A stretch of DNA of 6,235 nucleotides from CAZDDW01 sp043811105 (GTDB lineage: Bacteria; Patescibacteriota; Patescibacteriia; UBA9934; CAZDDW01): positions 1 to 6,235 of the forward strand of contig JBDRNK010000096.1 of the NCBI GenBank assembly GCA_043811105.1, written 5' to 3'. Every line of letters starts with the position of its first letter. Position 1 is the first letter of the stretch. Shown one piece after another: positions 4,394 to 6,235 of the stretch. Under the pieces are notes generated by a model. That model was not told the DNA's origin and did no database searches. It saw nothing but the letters and a program-made list of their open reading frames with translations. The position numbers were made by a program, and so were the translations under genes.

Positions 4394-6235
4394 ATGGTAA
4401 CAAAATATAAAGGAAAACGGCCGTCTGCACACAAGCCACAGACCAAGCCTTCGAGACCACAGCCAGAAGCCAAATCTCCAAAACAACCAACCAAAGCAAA
4501 GCAAAAAAACAAGCGACACTCAGCTCGCCGTATACCTCATGCTAAACCAGGACAATCTCTTGTACGCGATCCGCAAGCAAAAAAGCAACAGCAACCTAGC
4601 AAGCTTGCCCCTAAGGGTAAACTACGAATAGCCATTGTTGGTGGCAACGAAGAAGTTGGTCGCAACTGTACCATGCTTGAATATGAAAATGACATTATTT
4701 TTATTGACATGGGTATTCAGTTCCCTGAAGAAAACATGCCCGGAATCGACTATGTCATTCCGAACATGAAATATGTTAAGGGAAAAGAAAGTAATATCCG
4801 TGGAGTAATTATCACTCACGGACATCTTGACCATATTGGCGGTGTTCATCATGTTCTTCCTGAAATTGGCAACCCACCGGTCTATGCCTTGCCAATGGCT
4901 GCTGGGATGATCAAGAAAAAACAAGAAGACTTCCAGGGCCGTTCTGTTGATGTTAAACAGGTCAAGGCTAGTGATGTTTTGCAGTTAGGAAAATTCAGAA
5001 TCTCTTTCCTGCATTTGAACCACTCGATTCCGGACGCTGTTGGAATAATTATTGATACTCCTGAAGGCCGAGTTGTCCATACAGGTGATTGGAAGTTTGA
5101 CTTTCACCCATCAGGCACTACACCGGCTGACTTTGGTAAAATTGCCAAAGTTGGAAACGACGGAGTAATGGCTCTTCTAAGTGATTCGACCAGTTCCATT
5201 CATCCAGGTCACCAGATTTCTGAAAAAGAGATTGGAAAAAATCTGGAACAACTGATACAAAATGTTAAAGGCCGAATTATTCTCGGAACCTTTTCTTCAC
5301 AATTATCACGCGTTAAACAGATTATCGAAATTGCAGAAAAACACGGGCGTAAAATCGCTATTGACGGCTACTCAATGAAAACTAATGTTGAGATTGCCAA
5401 ACAGCTCGGGTATCTAAAATTTCAACAAAGCACGATTATTACTCCGGAACAAATGGACAAGTATCCAAAGCACAAGGTGATGCTTATCTGTACCGGAGCT
5501 CAAGGTGAGCAACGAGCCGCTTTAATGCGAATCGCCAACAACGAGCACCGATCGATCAGATTGATCCCAGGTGATACAGTAATTTTCTCAAGTTCGGTGG
5601 TTCCAGGAAACGAAAAGGCAGTCGAACGACTGCGTGACATTCTTGCTCGCCACCGTGTTAAAACAATCGATTTTAAAATGTTAGATATTCACGCTGGCGG
5701 ACACGCGAAAGCCGAAGACATCAAATTGATGATTTCGCTGATGCAACCAAAGTACTACGTTCCAATTGAAGGAAACACTTACTTGCTGGTGGCTAATGCT
5801 AAGATTGCCGAATCACTCGGTTATTCAGAAGATAAAAATATTTTCATCCCGGACAACGGGCAAATAATGGAATTCACTAAGGGCGAAGGTAAACTAACCC
5901 AAGAGAAAATTCCTACAGATTATGTTTTTGTAGATGGACTGGGTGTTGGCGATGTGTCGCAAGTTGTTCTTCGCGACCGACAGCTATTAGCCGAAGACGG
6001 TATGGTGGTAGTTATTGTTCAGGTTGAACGCAAGACCGGCAAGTTACATGGTAGTCCGGATATTATCAGCAGAGGGTTTGTATATATGAAAGAAAACAAA
6101 GCATTGATTGAAGCGGTACGAATAAGAGCAAAAAATATTGTTACTGACCGAAATCCATCCTCACAAGCTGATTCCGACTACATTCGCAATCGACTCCGCA
6201 ACGACCTTGGTACGTTCTTGTTTAAGAAAACAGAA
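4394..6235 (+). CDS. rnj: Ribonuclease J (3' end beyond window)
   Basis: 614 codons run to the right edge without a stop. The end (RNDLGTFLFKKTE) matches the last conserved helix of the family, so only some 10-20 residues seem to be missing. RNase J is a metallo-beta-lactamase/beta-CASP enzyme that degrades and processes RNA from the 5' end and also cuts internally. Residues 1-76 are a Lys/Gln/Pro-rich, probably disordered extension. The lactamase core starts at LRIAIVGGNEEVGRN (77-91) and carries H142-G-H144-L-D146-H147, H210 (NHSIPDAVG) and D232 (HTGDWKFD). The beta-CASP part includes LLSDST (261-266) and CTGAQGE (366-372). H433 and H437 lie in DIHAGGHAKAED. In place of the usual PVHGE or PIHGE, PIEGN (457-461) puts Glu459 where a metal-binding His is expected. 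The C-terminal domain has ISRGFVYM (558-565). ATG 4394 has only a weak GAG five bases upstream. No strong own promoter is seen, so read-through from 3929-3957 is possible. Confidence 0.96.
   Translation, partial: MVTKYKGKRPSAHKPQTKPSRPQPEAKSPKQPTKAKQKNKRHSARRIPHAKPGQSLVRDPQAKKQQQPSKLAPKGKLRIAIVGGNEEVGRNCTMLEYENDIIFIDMGIQFPEENMPGIDYVIPNMKYVKGKESNIRGVIITHGHLDHIGGVHHVLPEIGNPPVYALPMAAGMIKKKQEDFQGRSVDVKQVKASDVLQLGKFRISFLHLNHSIPDAVGIIIDTPEGRVVHTGDWKFDFHPSGTTPADFGKIAKVGNDGVMALLSDSTSSIHPGHQISEKEIGKNLEQLIQNVKGRIILGTFSSQLSRVKQIIEIAEKHGRKIAIDGYSMKTNVEIAKQLGYLKFQQSTIITPEQMDKYPKHKVMLICTGAQGEQRAALMRIANNEHRSIRLIPGDTVIFSSSVVPGNEKAVERLRDILARHRVKTIDFKMLDIHAGGHAKAEDIKLMISLMQPKYYVPIEGNTYLLVANAKIAESLGYSEDKNIFIPDNGQIMEFTKGEGKLTQEKIPTDYVFVDGLGVGDVSQVVLRDRQLLAEDGMVVVIVQVERKTGKLHGSPDIISRGFVYMKENKALIEAVRIRAKNIVTDRNPSSQADSDYIRNRLRNDLGTFLFKKTE

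Noticed and set aside
4622..4924. Minus-strand open frame of 100 codons
   Set aside because: It is antisense to the metal-binding core of RNase J; the coding strand is unambiguous.

Overview
The window looks like a piece of a Patescibacteria (Candidate Phyla Radiation) genome, probably from the Parcubacteria-like side. This is inferred from content, not from a database match. The indicators are a cysteine-rich membrane protein built around a VirB2-like two-helix pilin core, a membrane-anchored DsbA-like thioredoxin, a peptide-binding protein held by an N-terminal transmembrane helix instead of a lipid anchor, a divergent RNase J with a long basic N-terminus, AT-rich spacers with hairpin and heptamer repeats, and genes lacking clear Shine-Dalgarno sites. 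Stops used are TGA and TAG and no in-frame TGA occurs in the genes, so the standard bacterial code applies. That argues against Gracilibacteria and Absconditabacteria, where UGA encodes glycine.

Layout. Positions 1-1679 hold a leftward two-gene operon: a DsbA-like disulfide oxidoreductase (969-1679) whose TGA stop overlaps the GTG start of a secreted, cysteine-rich pilin-like membrane protein (972 to beyond base 1). A short divergent promoter region (about 1680-1776) separates it from a rightward pair, secG (1777-1995) and an anchored family-5 solute-binding protein (1999-3948). A near-consensus promoter overlapping the end of the binding-protein gene leads into tRNA-Leu(CAG) (4060-4145, CCA encoded). 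A 248-base spacer follows, dense in hairpins, palindromes and a heptamer repeat. It precedes an RNase J gene (4394 to past the right edge).

How the parts fit. SecG is a subunit of the SecYEG translocon, through which the three other membrane or secreted proteins would travel. The DsbA-like enzyme is translationally coupled to a protein with 15 cysteines visible outside the signal peptide, which suggests a dedicated oxidase and substrate pair. RNase J is the 5'-exonuclease and endonuclease of RNA processing and decay. The structured spacer before it could be its leader, the trailer of the tRNA, or a landing site for repeats.

No mobile-element gene, CRISPR array, phage gene or defence system is visible. 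The points most worth a second look are the DsbA and cysteine-rich pilin pairing, a repeat-like hairpin that became coding sequence in a signal peptide, a related hairpin beside the tRNA, the unusual spacer, and an RNase J that carries Glu where the family normally has a metal-binding His.
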